Notes under the pieces: model-generated
Seen by the model: the letters and a program-made list of their open reading frames with translations, nothing else
What the model was told of the DNA's origin: nothing
Database searches by the model: none
Part shown: piece by piece, positions 45,301-60,300 of the stretch
Layout of the letters: every line of letters starts with the position of its first letter
Position numbering within the stretch: the stretch's first letter is position 1
Source of the DNA: Alitta virens
Lineage: Eukaryota; Annelida; Polychaeta; Phyllodocida; Nereididae
Reading direction: 5' to 3'
Assembly: GCA_932294295.1 (NCBI GenBank)
Contig: OW028580.1
Coordinates: 32,868,136 to 32,932,135 of the forward strand
Length of the DNA stretch: 64,000 nt
Translations under genes and position numbers: made by a program

Positions 45301-48300
45301 CTTGACTTAATGTGTGATTGGCTGTAAAAATATGTAATCTGCCAGTGTCAGAAGAGAGCGCAGAAAGCTAAAGGCAGCATGGAATAAAGTTGACATTGTA
45401 TTATTTTCAATGCACTTTTCTTAATGTGTGATTAGTAAAATAATATGTATATGTATATTGTATTGATAATATCAATTTAACCTGTACAACATTTTATAAC
45501 AACCATACCTCATTGTTAGGATAATGTCACATTGAGATATGTCCATCTTTAAATCCAGACTAATTTCATTCAATCTTCTTCACGTGAAAATGCAAGAGTA
45601 GACTAACGCTGTTTGTTGTATCATAACAACTAAAGTATTTCCTCGATATCAGGAAATATGTATGTCATAATGCGTCTATGTATACAATATATACATGATA
45701 AATGACTGTCACAGCGTGAAATATTTAGTATGCAAATAAATCAACCATATGAAGTGTATTAGCTCTGAGTTATTATAACATGATCAAACATATCAGATCA
45801 AACTAAAGTAGACTCAAGTGTCTGATTGAATCACACTGATATGATACTATCTACTATCTTGTCAATGAATCTACTCCAATACTGCCTATACAATCATATA
45901 ATCATATAATAATATGTGATATGCATGGGAACATAATTATTCATTCATTTATAGCAAAGTTTCAAATGATAACAGAGCTCTATCAGAAAAACCCAATTGG
46001 AAGATCACCGAACAAATAAGATCAACTCAATGCCAATAAGACTTGACGAACTTCCGACTAATTGCAAGAAACATTTCTGATAAGCGACCCGGTGCCATAT
46101 AAAGGAAACCATCCCCACAAGCCTAATCCGCAACGGCCATTCAGGCGCAAGGCTGTTCTCTGTTGGCTGCATACCACAACAGTAGCCAAGCACTGCCCAG
46201 GGATACAATGTGTATTGGATGGGGACAGCCATTATGATATTGAGGCTGAATATTGATTCACTCATCAGCTGATTTCATGGTTACTGTAGCTGTGTATCTA
46301 GGTAACGGTTCTAATGAATTACTGATTCAATTCTTGGATAAACTTATCTATAAACTAATTTTGCTGGATAATATTACAAAACTTCTGACCTAATTTTATT
46401 GTAAGTCTTGCAATATATATCTGAAATAACATCTTCCAATCTTTAAGATCCCCTGAAAATAAAGACCATATCATGATAACAAACCCTAAATTTCAAACCC
46501 ATATATAATTACAACACCTCAATTTACCTCACAATTAAGGCAACCTCTAGTAAAGATCAACTAGTACACATTATACTGCATCCCCCGAAAATTGCATTGC
46601 GCAGCTGCTGACTCAAAGCAAAAAGAAAGGGAGGGGGGGGGGGGGGGGAGTTCTGCAAAAAACCCATGTCCTTGGAATACAACAGCCACAGCAGCAACAC
46701 TAGCAGCAGCATCCGAAGCAAAGTGATGCGGAATTTTCCCAACATCAGTGCTCCGCATCAGCAGATCAGCATCAGTGGAGAGACAGTTACCATGGAAAAG
46801 ACCAATCCATCATTACAGATCAATACCAGAAGCAGCCAATTACAAATGCTTCATTACATCACAAATAACCAAGGTCATATATATGATCAACATTACCATG
46901 ATCATAACCATGATCATAACATGATGGATTGGATTAATAATGATCTACAAAGGCCTATGCACTCTCCCACATAATGACTGAGCTAATAAATCTGGGAATA
47001 GAAGCTAAAACTATCTGTTCACATAAGGTAAACTCTAGGAAACATATTAGAAATTTCATATAATGCTGAATAACAAAATGAACTATTTAATCCACTATCT
47101 AATTTAATATCTGTAATTTCTGCTACTGGTTCTACATATCAACAAACAACTGCATCATCACAATCACAAAATGTACATCAGGATATCAACAAGCATTTCT
47201 TGTACATGTCCATCTAAAGATCTATGACGCTCAATTTAAAAAAAAATTCCATTATATATAAAATGTGTACAAATAACACCCCTCACCTCAAAGAAAGGCA
47301 CTTATAAATCATTCAAGCCAACATGAAAATTCAAAAGATTCCATTTAGAACTATTTCCTACCGGTTGACATTGACAACATAGTGACATCTAGTGGATTGC
47401 CATGGATCGGGTTCGCATCTTTGGTCATCTGTTCCATAAGGTTCTTCACGTAGAACGAAATTTGCGACATTTTGAATTCCAGAATATTCCAAAGCACGTA
47501 AGTATAATCACAAAAGCAATGCTTCAAGGGACTCTTAAAGATACAAGTCTGTGATGTGAGTCACTTAACTGAAGTCTTCAAACTGACTGTACACCTGAAT
47601 GTTCAAACTGTGAAGTCATTGACCAGTAAACAAGAAACCAACACATAGGTGTGATACTCCCATTGTTTAATTGTTTTTAACAGTTCCATTATATACATCG
47701 CTGGGAACTTTACATTTCAGGAACTCTTAGAAACTGTCACTGTCTGTCAGGGAGAGCAATTTGTGAGCATCTGAAGCCACAGATTTATCTGCTTTACTTG
47801 CGACGACAATTTCCATTCATTTATACATTATATAATATTAAGGCATTTTCCTGCCCAAATAAGCATTCTTTCCATTGTACAATACCAGACACTGGCAGAC
47901 AGTGCCCTTGTTAGTTGTTTCCCTAAAGACTAGACTGCCTCAAATAGCCATCCTCAGCTCACAATGGCCTTAAGAAGCCTAATTCCCTAGTCTCTATATA
48001 TTAGAGTACAGCTGTACTGGACAGTACTGGTCAGTCAAGAGGTCAATGATACTGGTCACTCATGCCATTGGTCACTTCTGGGAATACACAGGTCAGCCCA
48101 TGCAGGCTCAGCTGGTCCATTGACCGTCTACTATCAGCAAAACACATCAAGTGCAAAGCATTCAGGGGAAGTCCCTGTTGAACAGCTATGACCTTGAGAT
48201 TGGATTCAAGGTCGTCTGAATGACTATTAGCTATACTAGACATGCTATACTGACAGTGATGACTCTACAATCATACTCGCAATGGGTGCTATTAGTTGTA

Positions 48301-51300
48301 AGGTGAGCTGTCCCAATCAATAAACACTGAAGCTATGCAATTAAATATATATTTTTCACTGCTGATAAAACATACATAATTATATGTAAATTGGCCACAG
48401 GTCTGAAGTCTAAAACATAACAAAAATTGCTCGAGTGCTTCGGATGGAAATTATACAAATAACTAAAATCTAAGTCTGATTTGTTATTCTGGTGGAACTG
48501 AATAACTAAAACTGACATCCAATATGTTTCAACAGATTTCCCCAATGAATCATACAGCTAAACTTGTACAACCCACATCCATCTGAGATGTCAGTCTGAC
48601 ACTTGCAGACAACATGTTACAGATGTTTAACACTCACCTTTTTTCCCATAAACTTAGCTTGCATTAAATTAACCCACTCAACCTAATAAACATGTACTTG
48701 CCTTGGACAGGTAGGAGAGTCACTGGGTAACAGCTGAAACTCGTCACACCGAGTTTACCGGTCAGCGGAGTGACCATTGCGCCTCCCATTTGGACGTTAT
48801 TCACATCATGTCATTCATGACGATGAATATGATTTATAAATGCACTGTGTACGGTAGAGCAATATATGATTGCTTATAAGACTCAAACAGTATGTAGGTA
48901 CTGTGTAACCGGTGCGCACACTTGTGACTATAACAAGCATTATGAAAAATCCATATGCACATGATATTCTCGCATTAAATCCTATTTGCCAAAGCTGACA
49001 TCTGGCAACTCAAAAACAAGACTATTCAGTCATGATTTCATGAACTTCCCATACATAGAAATCCCATAAAAACATGCTAGCCATTAAGATTTGAAAAGTC
49101 AATTAAAAATTGCAACCGAGATATTTTCCAGCGCTCGGCAATTCTGTTTAGCACTTACAGAAAATGTTATCGTTCCTTCTTGCACTACCTAGTATCATTA
49201 ACTTCTATACTCACAATAAATTGTATAGGATCCTGGGCATTTTCTGACCGTGATCATTCAATGAATCATCATCACTGAGCAGTGTGTAAGATAACAGATT
49301 AACATCTACTGCCAAATCCAGGTAGCATACTGCCATCTGGTGATAATTTGCGAACTATATCATAGAACAAATCATGACCAGTGTGTGTGTCTGCATGCCT
49401 ACCTTCGAAGTTATCACATATATGACACTACACCGCTTATGTATACTCAACTTAGACAAACCATTTTGTTAGGAAACTACCCTTACAACTTAACAAAGCA
49501 AAATGAATGTCCCAGGGTAGTTTCCTAACAAAATGGCACAGACCAACTTGGTGTCCCTTCCAAAAGTGATGCCAATAAATCCACACAAACGAAGACTCGC
49601 ATAACAGCTATCTGAGGCATTGCTGATAAATGTCTACATGATATAACACAATGAACTAATGCATGGTATATGCAACATTCCATATAACATAATGGAAGTA
49701 GAGTGCAGAACCTAGGTAAATACCAAAATTACCAAACGAAAGTTACATACTTTCGGAACTGGCGGGTTGAAAGTCATCCTCAGCAGGTACCTCTGGTTCC
49801 TCCGTAGGTTGTTTCGATGGTGCCACTGGTGCTGCAGCTGGTACATCCTCCGTGACCTCCTCTTGTGCAGGATTTGAACTTGGTTCCTCTGGTACAACCT
49901 CCGGTACAACCTCTTGTACAACTTCTTTACTTTTCCGTTTTTCCAAAGCAGGAGCAGAATCACTTATGCTCATGGCGCTCTCTTGCGAGTTAGAAATACC
50001 CTTCTCCATTTCAAGAGCCTCCTTTTCACTCTTTGAAGGGGGTAGCATTATTTGAATGTCATCCTCGCTAAGAAATTCTTTCTGGTTATTATTAGTTCCA
50101 GGTGCAAAGATTTGAATTTCATCATCTCCGTCGTCCTTCTGGAAAATTTGAGAGAAAAAATTAAATAAACAAATCAATTTTAAGAGAATAAACAATCAGT
50201 CAAACGAAGACCCGACCAAATGTATCTTCTTCCTGGTAATTGCAGTAAATTTAGATATTCTCAAGAAAATCTCTGCAGAATTACATTTTCAGAACTACAG
50301 GTAATTTTGAAGATTTTAACCCTATCGCGACAGACCAAGTGTAATGTTTTATCACAGTCTTATTATTCAGTCATTAGTTACCTTGACAACACTTGGAGGT
50401 CTGAATTTTTGTCTCTTTGGAACAGTTTTCTTTGTTGAGCTTCCAGGGCCTTCTTTTTTCCTAAAATGTGAAAAGCAACAAAATATTAACAACCTTCTAG
50501 TCAACAAGAACATAATGCAAATACATAATAAAATCAGTATCTTTCAACGTACTTTGGCGTCTTTTTGACAGGCGTCTTAGAAGCAGGCGTGCTAGCAGTC
50601 GTTGCTGTGTCATTTGGTGCAGTATTTTGTGAATTATCTACAGTGGGCTCTGTGGGCTGGGCATTGTCTGCAGTGTTCGCTCTTACAACTTTCGGGGAGC
50701 CTGGAGGCGTGTTAGCCATTTTGCTTTTACTCTGAAAGGGGTTCGTCGAACTGAGATCACCGTTCTTGGGCGGGGAGGACCCCATCTTGGTCTTGCTGAC
50801 GAAGGGGTTAATGTTCTCGTCAAATTCATCAAAGTCAAAATTGTACGACCCTTTTGCTGGAAGAGGGGGCGAGCTAGGTGGTGCTTCGTTTTCTGTCTCC
50901 ATGGCAACGGGTACTGGTTCTGGTTCCACAGGAACTTCAGCTTTTGGTTCAGGAGCTTTTTCTTCTTGTTCTACAGTTTTTGCTTCAGCAGCAGGTGGTT
51001 CAACTGATGCAGCATCGTCCGGGGCACCAGCTGCCGGTTTCTCGACTACTTTATCTTCTTCCGCTGTTATAGGGACACTTTCAACTCCTGCATCAGGTGG
51101 TGCAGGTGTACTTAGAGTTTCCTCAACTTTATCACCAGATGGAGCTGGTGCAGGTGTGTTCTCCTCTTTCTCGCCAGGCGGCTGAGGCAATTCCTCACCA
51201 GGAGGTGTCAGCGTCTGCTCAGTTGGAGGTGGAAGAGGTTGCTCTTCTGTGACAGATAATCCTAAACTTTCTTCTGCATCTACAAACTCATCTTCGAAAG

Positions 51301-54300
51301 TTTCGTCTCCTTTGGTTGGAGTAGCAGCTGTCTCTTTGATGGGTTTCTCTTCCTGTGGGAGTGGATCTTCAGTACTTTTAGCAGGACTGCAAGAAATAAA
51401 ATGGGAGAAAATGAAATTGATAATTTCACTCAAAAGTGACAGAAATGATGCAGCATCCATGCTGCTAGACTTAGAATGATCTGCAATATAAATGTAGTTC
51501 TAAGTCAAATCCAATAAGATCTAAAACTCTCTGTCATTAAGTCACAAACTGTTGGGCAAAGACTTATCTGCTGCAGTGCTAACAACCAAATGACCAAATA
51601 CTAAAGTAACCCTCACATATATACATGCATACACTCATCCTATACATTACAAAAGAGTTGGCATCTTGGACAAATAGTGGCTGAATGCAACTCAATATCC
51701 AAGTGCAATTAAACTGACTAAAGCAATCATCTGATGGTGTTGAGATAGTACAATGTTTGCTCTTTCAATTGAGTCAATTAACCCTGATACCAATTAAGTG
51801 TGAGTTAATACTACAGGAAAACATTTGGTATAATCACATATACAGGTATATACAGATTCTGTAATATAAGGTCTAAGAGCAATTAGAATTTCTGAGTGTT
51901 GAGCAATCAATATTGTTCATGTGGGTGTTCACACATACATTTCTCAGATTACACAATTCCATTTCAAGTTAATTACAAATCTGGGTTGATTTATACCTCT
52001 TTTAAAAACAAATTTCATGACCCTATGTGATTAGTATTAGACCTTGAGTGCTATGAAAAGACTGAGAATTATTGTAATTTCCACAACACCTTGGTATTTG
52101 CCAGGTATGATAAACTGCTACATGGAAAAGGTTTTTTGCAGATTTTGCAAATATTTTCAGTTCATAAATCAAGCAGTAGATCTGTGTTATCAAGCAGGTT
52201 ATTGTTTGTTCGTCTGACAAGCCAGGGTTACTTAATAATGGATTTCATTCAGTGCAAAAATTACCAGCAAGATACCCATTTATACAATGTTTAATGTTAA
52301 TTTGTCACTCTAAGCCAATTGCTAGTCTATAACAGTAGTATAAAAAGTTAAAGGCAACTTCTAGTTCATTGCGAACTACCAGAGAAATTCACAATGCAAC
52401 CTAATGGCTGTTTAATGTTGGCAATTTTAATATAAGTCTGTTCATCCAAAGTGTATGACTTCATTGTCAGCCAGCATGTGAATGCCCTCAACCCTATCAA
52501 CAACTGGCGGCCAAGCACATGAGTACAAAAACAAATAGTATTTTGATGTTTAGTTATGCAGTGACTGTGAAAATTAAATTCAAGCAGCTGTGAATTAAAT
52601 TAACAGGTTTACAGAATTAGGTCCTGACGGAATTAGGTACACTAACTCTACAATGCATAGTTCTGAATGATTCTAGAGTTTCATAATATCATTTCCAACA
52701 ACCAACCTCTTAATGGGCAGATCTTCCACTAACTCCTTCACGACTTCTTCGGCTGTCTCTAAGTAGGTTGAATGATCTTCTTTCGTAATAACTGAAGTTC
52801 TTTCTCTCCAGTTTTCTTCTTCGTCCAATTGTCGGATTTCTAGTAAGGGGTCGCTCGGTTTGGATTCACCGTTTTGTGGCTGTGGAGTCTGATTTTCGTT
52901 CGACGAACTGGGAGGATCAGGAAGTGATGACGGTGCTACGTTTTCTGCAGAATTCGGAACTGTGGTCGGATCTTGTTGTTCGGATATCAGAGGTTGATTT
53001 TCAGACTGTGTTGTTGAACCATCAGGTTTGGGCCTGGCAGGAGTCTGGAATGTCACCTGAAACAAAAACAAATAATTTAGTAAAACATGCAGTGGTATTC
53101 CTAAATAATTTAGCAATGTCAGATTGTCTGCCCAATTAAAGTTAGTTCACTTCACACAAGTCCCATTCACATTCATGCACAATCAAGTTCAGCGTGTTAC
53201 ATATAATAACATTCAACACTAAAGTTCATCTAATTTGGTTATAAATCATCATTATCATGAATTATCGATAATTGTCACTCACCACAACTTGTGTGACAAG
53301 AGAACTTATGCTATTCGATCATTTCAATTTAACTTTTCTTCGGCAAAAATTGCGTGCAAACATTTTTAACACTGCAGTAAGTGGCTGTAAGCCCAAAACT
53401 TCGATGCAGCTGACTCAGGTTAAAGAATTCGGAAAAAATAAGCTTCGCTTTTGTTCTTGGTTACGAACATCTGAAACATTTCACAGCGGAGCAGAGTTCA
53501 CCTATAAAGCCAGCTGTTGCACCTGGACATTTTCACCCTGTACAAGACATTTTTTTGGAGGCAGCATTCTTTCACCAATACTACATTAACCAAACAATAC
53601 TTCGCATGGATGAAATTCAGTAGTTTAGTGATACTGACAGGTCAAGATGGATGGGAACATATAGTTTAGAATGATAATAATTAGGTAAACTTCACAAGTT
53701 TAGGACAAATTTGGTAACAAAGTTAGTTGTCAGATTTCAGTCACACCTTTTATCAAATATACTTTTATATTTGTCCCTAAATATTAGTACATTGAAAATA
53801 CCATAGTGTAACAGTAACAACCACATTCTAGTCACAGAAACTACAATATCACTTTAAATATCAGTCATATGACATCTACCAGAACCAGAAGCATGCAGCC
53901 GTACAATCATGACTATAAAACTGTCCTTCAGTTTCATGTACTTTCTTCTTTATTGCTTGAGCACATATAAAACTTTTTTTTATTAGTGAACTCTACGATT
54001 GTCAAGTCAAAACTGATAAGCAGATGTTGGTAATTATTTGTCATGCTTACAGTTCAAGGATAGCACACATTATGACGAGAAGATTTGTTACAAAAAATAT
54101 ATATCTGCAGGGCACTAATATATTTGTCCTTGGATTTGTACAACGACTCACAAACAATAAAATTTGATATTACAGTCTAAAAACAGGACACCTGTGAGTG
54201 GCATTAATGACATCAGGTTAAGGATTATCACAACAGTACGGTTGCAAGAAGCTACATTTCTGGCAGTTTGTAAATTGCAAAAACAGTGTGCTCCTATTAC

Positions 54301-57300
54301 AATGTCACATAATGCTACACATACATGTTAATGGTGAGTTATGTGTTAATATTAATGTACTCTCTGATCAGAGAATCACAACCGCAATATCTTTCTCAAG
54401 TGTCACTACAACTTAATCCTTATTTTTTACTCCCATCATAAAATGTTCAAAAAAACGGGTACTAATCATAATTAATCCATGATTACCTGAATTAATATAC
54501 AATTAGAGATTATATCTACCTGAAAAATAGCGCCGGATTTGCAACTTGCTCTTCAATGAATCCTTCATATACAATGATATGAAAATCTCTCTTGTGGATA
54601 TATTTTATAATTGGCTCTCAGTGATTATGAGATTTAGTATCTAATTAATCCGAGCTTATGTTCCCTGGATGGCAAGGAAAGGCTAATATATCTCTTTTCC
54701 ACGGGTTAATTAACCAATAAATGAGCAATATCTAACCGTTTACATTGAATTAGGTCTTGAGGTTGCATTACCACAAGAAATCAATAGCCGAGCTGATCCC
54801 ATTGATTCCCAGGTCATGTCCCAAAGTGTGCGATCACATGAGCCCGAGTGTTGACACGTGAAAAATCATCAAAGCTGACTCAGTTTGACTTTGGGTCAGA
54901 GTTTACAAAATGACCTCGGGCAGCTAGTCTGTCTACTCTTCAAAGTGCACTGCCCTGTGTGGTCATGTATCCGCAAGTTTTTGCATTTAAATTACCCAAA
55001 CCACTTTGAATTCAGGCATTTGGAGATCTTTAAATTCAATAGCAATGCATGCAAACATTTTGTAGCTCAACAAAAGATTCAATACCCATGAAGAATATAT
55101 TTTACACCATGAGGAATACATTGCATGTGAACTATTTCGAGATCTATCTAGCAATTATTAATGATAGTCAAGTTTATCAGCATCGAACATTCGGTCATTA
55201 CAAACGCTGAAACACATCCTCATTATCACAACATAATCGCATACTACAAGAATATAATTTCATCAGGTCAAAATCATTAATTCAACTTAAAATAGACAAG
55301 TTAGTCAAATATTTTTGGCCATATACTCCAAAATATTTTGACCCAATAAAACAACGAAGCCACAAGTTGTGTTGACAAATCATTCAGAAATGCCAATACA
55401 CACGTGTCGAAGGGTTACTTCACGTCATGATAATGAGACAACGCGGCCATATTGGCGATAAATACCTCGTTAATTGATGGAATCAAGTTCTTATCTTCAT
55501 CTTGAATGAAATATACAGCGATCTAAGCTATACATAACGAGCTACAAAGGAATTTCTGTCCATATTTCACGGAACTCCAAATACAGCTTCGCCAGGTCAA
55601 GTGGAACTCTTCTGCGTTGGAGGAAGAGAGCTATCTAGGTCACGGGCTATAAATAGCACACAGCCACGTGGTTGTCAAAATCAACAGGCTGAGAATCACT
55701 CCAGAACCCTGGGGTATTTTTATTTTTGAAATTTTGGATTTTAACAATCAAAAAATACTTCTGGCACGATGCTAATCTTTTAGAGCAACTCTAGGCATAC
55801 AAGGATTTTTTTTTTAAACGTTTAACGTAATTTATGACAATATTTTGACGTATCAAATGCCAAAAAATGGCCACTGATTTGAAGTTCAAGGCAATGTTGA
55901 TAAACATGTATACTCTAACGTTTGAATGTTTGATGAATTGCTAATTGACAATCACAAACCCATCCCTCCATGTAAAAAGACATCTTCAGACTTATACAGT
56001 GTTTCCAAGAAGAGTTAGCCCATCTGTTAACCAGCAGAGGAGTCAGGAGATAAAAATAAAACAACTAGATAGGGGGTAGGAACTGGGGGAGTGTTTACAG
56101 TTAGCATGCTCTAACATGGCAAGGGGGTGTCTAATCTACTGGGGCAGCATCTCTAATCTAATAGAAGATGTTGGATGTGAAGTAAGACAGATTTACAGAG
56201 TAGAAAAAAAAGGGGAGCAACAGAACGCCAACACTTCAAAATATGAACATAGCTGATCCGATCCGTCAACCTGACAAAACTCTGACAAGAGTATCAAAAT
56301 TGATGTCACAGATTGATGTTCTTGTGATATATTATGTAATTATTATGATAAAGTTAATTGTATGTGTATGTACAGCCATGGCACCAGTTGCCTCTCAGCC
56401 ACTACATTGATGCAGCAGCCTCAGATGACTAAGTCATCCAGTGGCAAATATCCTATCACAAAATGGTTAAGCAGGGTATCCACTATCCACTCAATTTTGA
56501 AAATGAAATTCCCTGTATTTTCCCTGCTGTACCAGATTTTCCCCTGATATTCTCTGACTATTTATGCTGCTTATGACGGCCTCCAGCCACCATAAATAGC
56601 CGTACCTTCACCTCCATGTACCATAATTGCGTGTTTAATTACTGATTGTGATATTCACAAGTTAAATGGTCTATTTGACATTGAAATATGCCATAATCAT
56701 GATAAGGCAATCATATAAAAGTCAGAAACACATCTTGAAGATGCAATAGAAATCACCAGTAGCTGTAAACAGTGTACTTTCTATCTCTGTGTTTTGTATA
56801 CATATGCAAGATTTACAAACTCTGCTCATATTCAGAAAATTCCCTGTATTTTCCCTGAATTCATTCTCAAATTAAAATTCCCTGTATTTCCATGCAGGGA
56901 ATTTTATTTTTTTGCCATTTCCCTTGTATTCCCTGTTTTCCATGTCCAGTGGATACCCTGTTAAGTCATCAATGTTATTAGTCTGAAGATTAGCTAGCTA
57001 TAATGACCAGCTGCCAGAGGTATCGTAATGATGCTAAAGCTTGGAGTGCACACCATGTTTTACATTTACCCATGGGTGGAATCTTTCAGTTGTCTTCACA
57101 GACACATAATCAACACCAACTTCAATCAATCAATCAATCAATCAATCAAGGGGACTAAGATATATCCACTTGGATTTAGTTGAGAAAGACCAGAGAGATG
57201 TATAATCAAGAAAGTGTCGTGAGTTTAGAGCAAGATCGTGTTGCCCTTTAACTCTACACTATTCTGAGATATCCTGAGATATCCTGAGATACTCCGCAGA

Positions 57301-60300
57301 TTGTGCATGAAGGGTGAATGCTTCACATTACTTGTGTAGGAGTTGAGCTACCTAGGTCACAAGTAAACAATTTACCGTAACATACTCCAATCTAGGAATA
57401 TTTAGAGATATTCCTGGCTCCAATAATAACAATCTTAAGACTTTTGGAAAACTGGTTAGTCAGTCAGGTAAGTCAGTCAGATACAATTATCCTAACCACG
57501 ATCGAAATCAACCACTTAGAAAATAATTCAGGAGCCATAAGAATTTCCCAATGTTTAAGAATATACAGGTATCTCCTTTATTTGCCAAAAAAAAAAACTC
57601 AACAGGCATAGTGTGTATGAATTGTATAATCTACACACGTATTTTCAAGACCCACATTTGCATAACTTTCGTTTCAAGATTTTTTTTTCTGACCCTGGAG
57701 GCACATAGGTACAATCAAATTTTTAGATCATGTAAATTTATGATAAGAAGTTGACACATGCACCTAGCCAACAGGAAACATGTAATCATCATGCAAAGAA
57801 CATGTAACTACATGGTCATTAACTGGGAAAATTGACTTCAAGCTCAGTTAATGAGAGTCAGTTCATACATGCCCAACAACAATTTTAGCTGTTTAATCAT
57901 TATTATAATGATTATACGAGTCCACTATAGTGCACTTTTATATGTGGCAACTGTACTTTCAATTTACCAGTAATGTACATGTCTCACGCATGACACAGCA
58001 TTGGACAACTAAGCATATCCAACATGTAGCTTCAAAGATCTGCATATTTCCAGTAGCATATGACATGCTCAACAGAATATAAGCTCTTGCAAAAACAGAC
58101 CCCCATTTACAGACATAGCTATTCATGTGACAGCACACCTCAAGCACAAAGAACCAGTCAGGGGCCAAAATGGCAGGTTAGCATGAAAAGTTAGTGAGTA
58201 GAATTCATTTCATAAATCAGGCATTTCATAAATCATGCAAAAAAACACTCTATCTGGCAATTAAAGATAAGCACATGGTTTATTCACACTGATATAATAT
58301 CAAAAAACATAGATTTATGATATCATTTTCACACCCAACTCACCTCTGGTGGCGGATCAGGCCACGGTTCATCGTCGTCAATTACAGTAGCACTTTCACT
58401 TTCAACCCCACTTTCACTTTCTTCGGGTTTAGTTTCACTTTCACTTTGTTGCTGCTGACCCCCACCTGTCTCGTCATCTCTCGCTACACGAGATTTCGAT
58501 TGGAAGGGGTTGACATCTTCCCCTTTAGGGGGTGAAAGGGCCATTTTTCCTGATGATTTAAAAGGATCAATGGCTCCATCTGCCGGGGGTGAATTGCCCA
58601 GTTTGACCTTGGTCTGAAAGGGGTTAAATCCAGCGCCCAGTTGATCGAGGAAATCCAGGTTGTAAGCCCCCTTGGGTAGGGGTGGCAGGTCTTCCTCAGG
58701 TGGATCCGCATTCTGCTTAGCTTCTTTCCTGGGTATGTCCTTTGGTTTGCTCCCTTTCTTCTTGGTTGCTTGGTTACCTTTCTGTTTCACTGGCATCTCT
58801 ATCTCATCCTGTTTGTCCGTCTGACTAGAATCTCCAGGTATCTCCACAGAAGCAGAGTTTAATTCAAGTCCTCCACACTCAGAACTTTGAATAGTCACTG
58901 CAGAATTTCCTGTTGATGTTCCAGCTATTTCTCCATGTGACTCAACTCTCTGCTCACTGGTGTTTGACCTCCTTTCGCTTGTCCTGTTTATTTTGGCCCC
59001 CTCTTCATTGTTATTCACTTCTGACTGACTGCCAAGATCCAAGTGAGGATCACTTTCAATGGGTCTTTGTGTGGAGCTGTTTGTTTCTCCTCGATCCTGT
59101 CCTCCACTAGGCTGAATATCGTCATTTCTGGCGTTAGGTGTCTCTTTGCTGCTATCAGTTGATACACTATCTAAACTCGGTGGTGACTCAGGTATATGTA
59201 TATCAATACTGCTGGGAGCTGCTATCTGATTTGCATCAATCACTTGTTGATCAGTAGCTGGGGACTTGTGACTATTCTCAGCTTGTGGTGCAATACTAGC
59301 ATTGTCACTAGCTGGCCTTTGATCAGTAGCTATTGTTTGATCACTAAGTGGCTGGGTGTCACTAGCTGGTGACTTCAATGCAGAGGACTCGTCAGTAGCT
59401 GGCAACTGTTCAGTAGTTTGTTTATCATCAGCATGTTTTTGCTTTTGATCACTAGCTGTGGGAACAGCTGGACCAGCTAATGATTGTTCATTTGTTAATT
59501 TTGATACATCAGTATTTGGTTGATCAACTGCAACATTGTCATTATTCACTTCATCAGATTGTGTGGTATCATTATCTGGTTGTTCGCTGCTAGTTGGAAG
59601 CAGATTATCAACTGGTGGTTGATCAGTAGGTGATTGGTGATCACCAGCAGGTGGTTGACTGGCTCCTGGTGCATCAGTACTCGGTGGTTGGGTGCGGCTG
59701 ACAGTTAGTTGCTCTGACTCTTGAATGCTGCTTGGTACTGCTGCTGCTTGAGTCTGCTGCTGGCCAGGTGTTTGTAATTCTACTGCGCTCTGTGCATCAG
59801 CAGCCCCATCACTTGTAACTGCGTCATTAGCAACAGCAGCATCATCAGCAGCAGCATCTGGAGGCGATGAAAATTCGTCCTCACAATCTGCAAACTCCTC
59901 CTCACTAGAAGTCCCATCCATCTTTTTGATTTTTTTCTGGGTGTCTAATGAGTCCCCTTGGTTAGCAGACTCACTTACAACTTGAATACCCTGACCAGGT
60001 GGGCCTTGACCAGGTGAGCCATTCAATCCAAGGGCGTTTCCTTGGTGATCCACTTGATTGGCAGGTATTCCTGAAGGGTTTTCTTCCTGAGGGTAATTCC
60101 TTCCCTCATTTGCATCCCCAGAGGGTGCTGCTGTATCCTCTTGGACACCCCAATCCTGGGGCTGCTCTAGGGTGGCAACCCCAACTACCAAATCCCTCTG
60201 AATAGCAGAAGGGTGGAAGTTATACCCTTCTGATAACAAGTCCAGTTCTTTCAAGCATTTTGAAGTGTCTATTGTATCATTGTAATCCAATGGGAGTTGA

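Larger units (their letters stand above)
41479..49750 (-). other. Long TACC intron with internal start exons
   Basis: 8.27 kb. It holds the MSQI and MGGA exons, a poly(G) run and a full CRE-type TGACGTCA (45042-45049) inside a more GC-rich patch (44940-45120). No other exon with matching phase and good borders was found, but short exons could be missed. Confidence 0.6.
53057..58343 (-). other. TACC intron between giant exon and VTFQTP exon
   Basis: 5.3 kb. It contains a hAT-like MITE, microsatellites and, at 55420-55680, a CpG-richer patch with two CACGTG-type E-boxes (near 55401 and 55664) and a ctataaatagc TATA-like site. The patch could be an internal promoter, but I could not identify a convincing first exon. 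Confidence 0.5.

Noticed and set aside
46005..46974. Small frames on both strands in the long TACC intron
   Set aside because: Low-complexity or repeat-derived, with no splice sites of fitting phase.
48043..48243. Another alternative first exon of TACC
   Set aside because: No donor with the phase needed by the next TACC exon was found.
50766..51185. Plus-strand 139-codon frame opposite a TACC exon
   Set aside because: Antisense shadow of Ser/Pro/Glu-rich TACC coding sequence.
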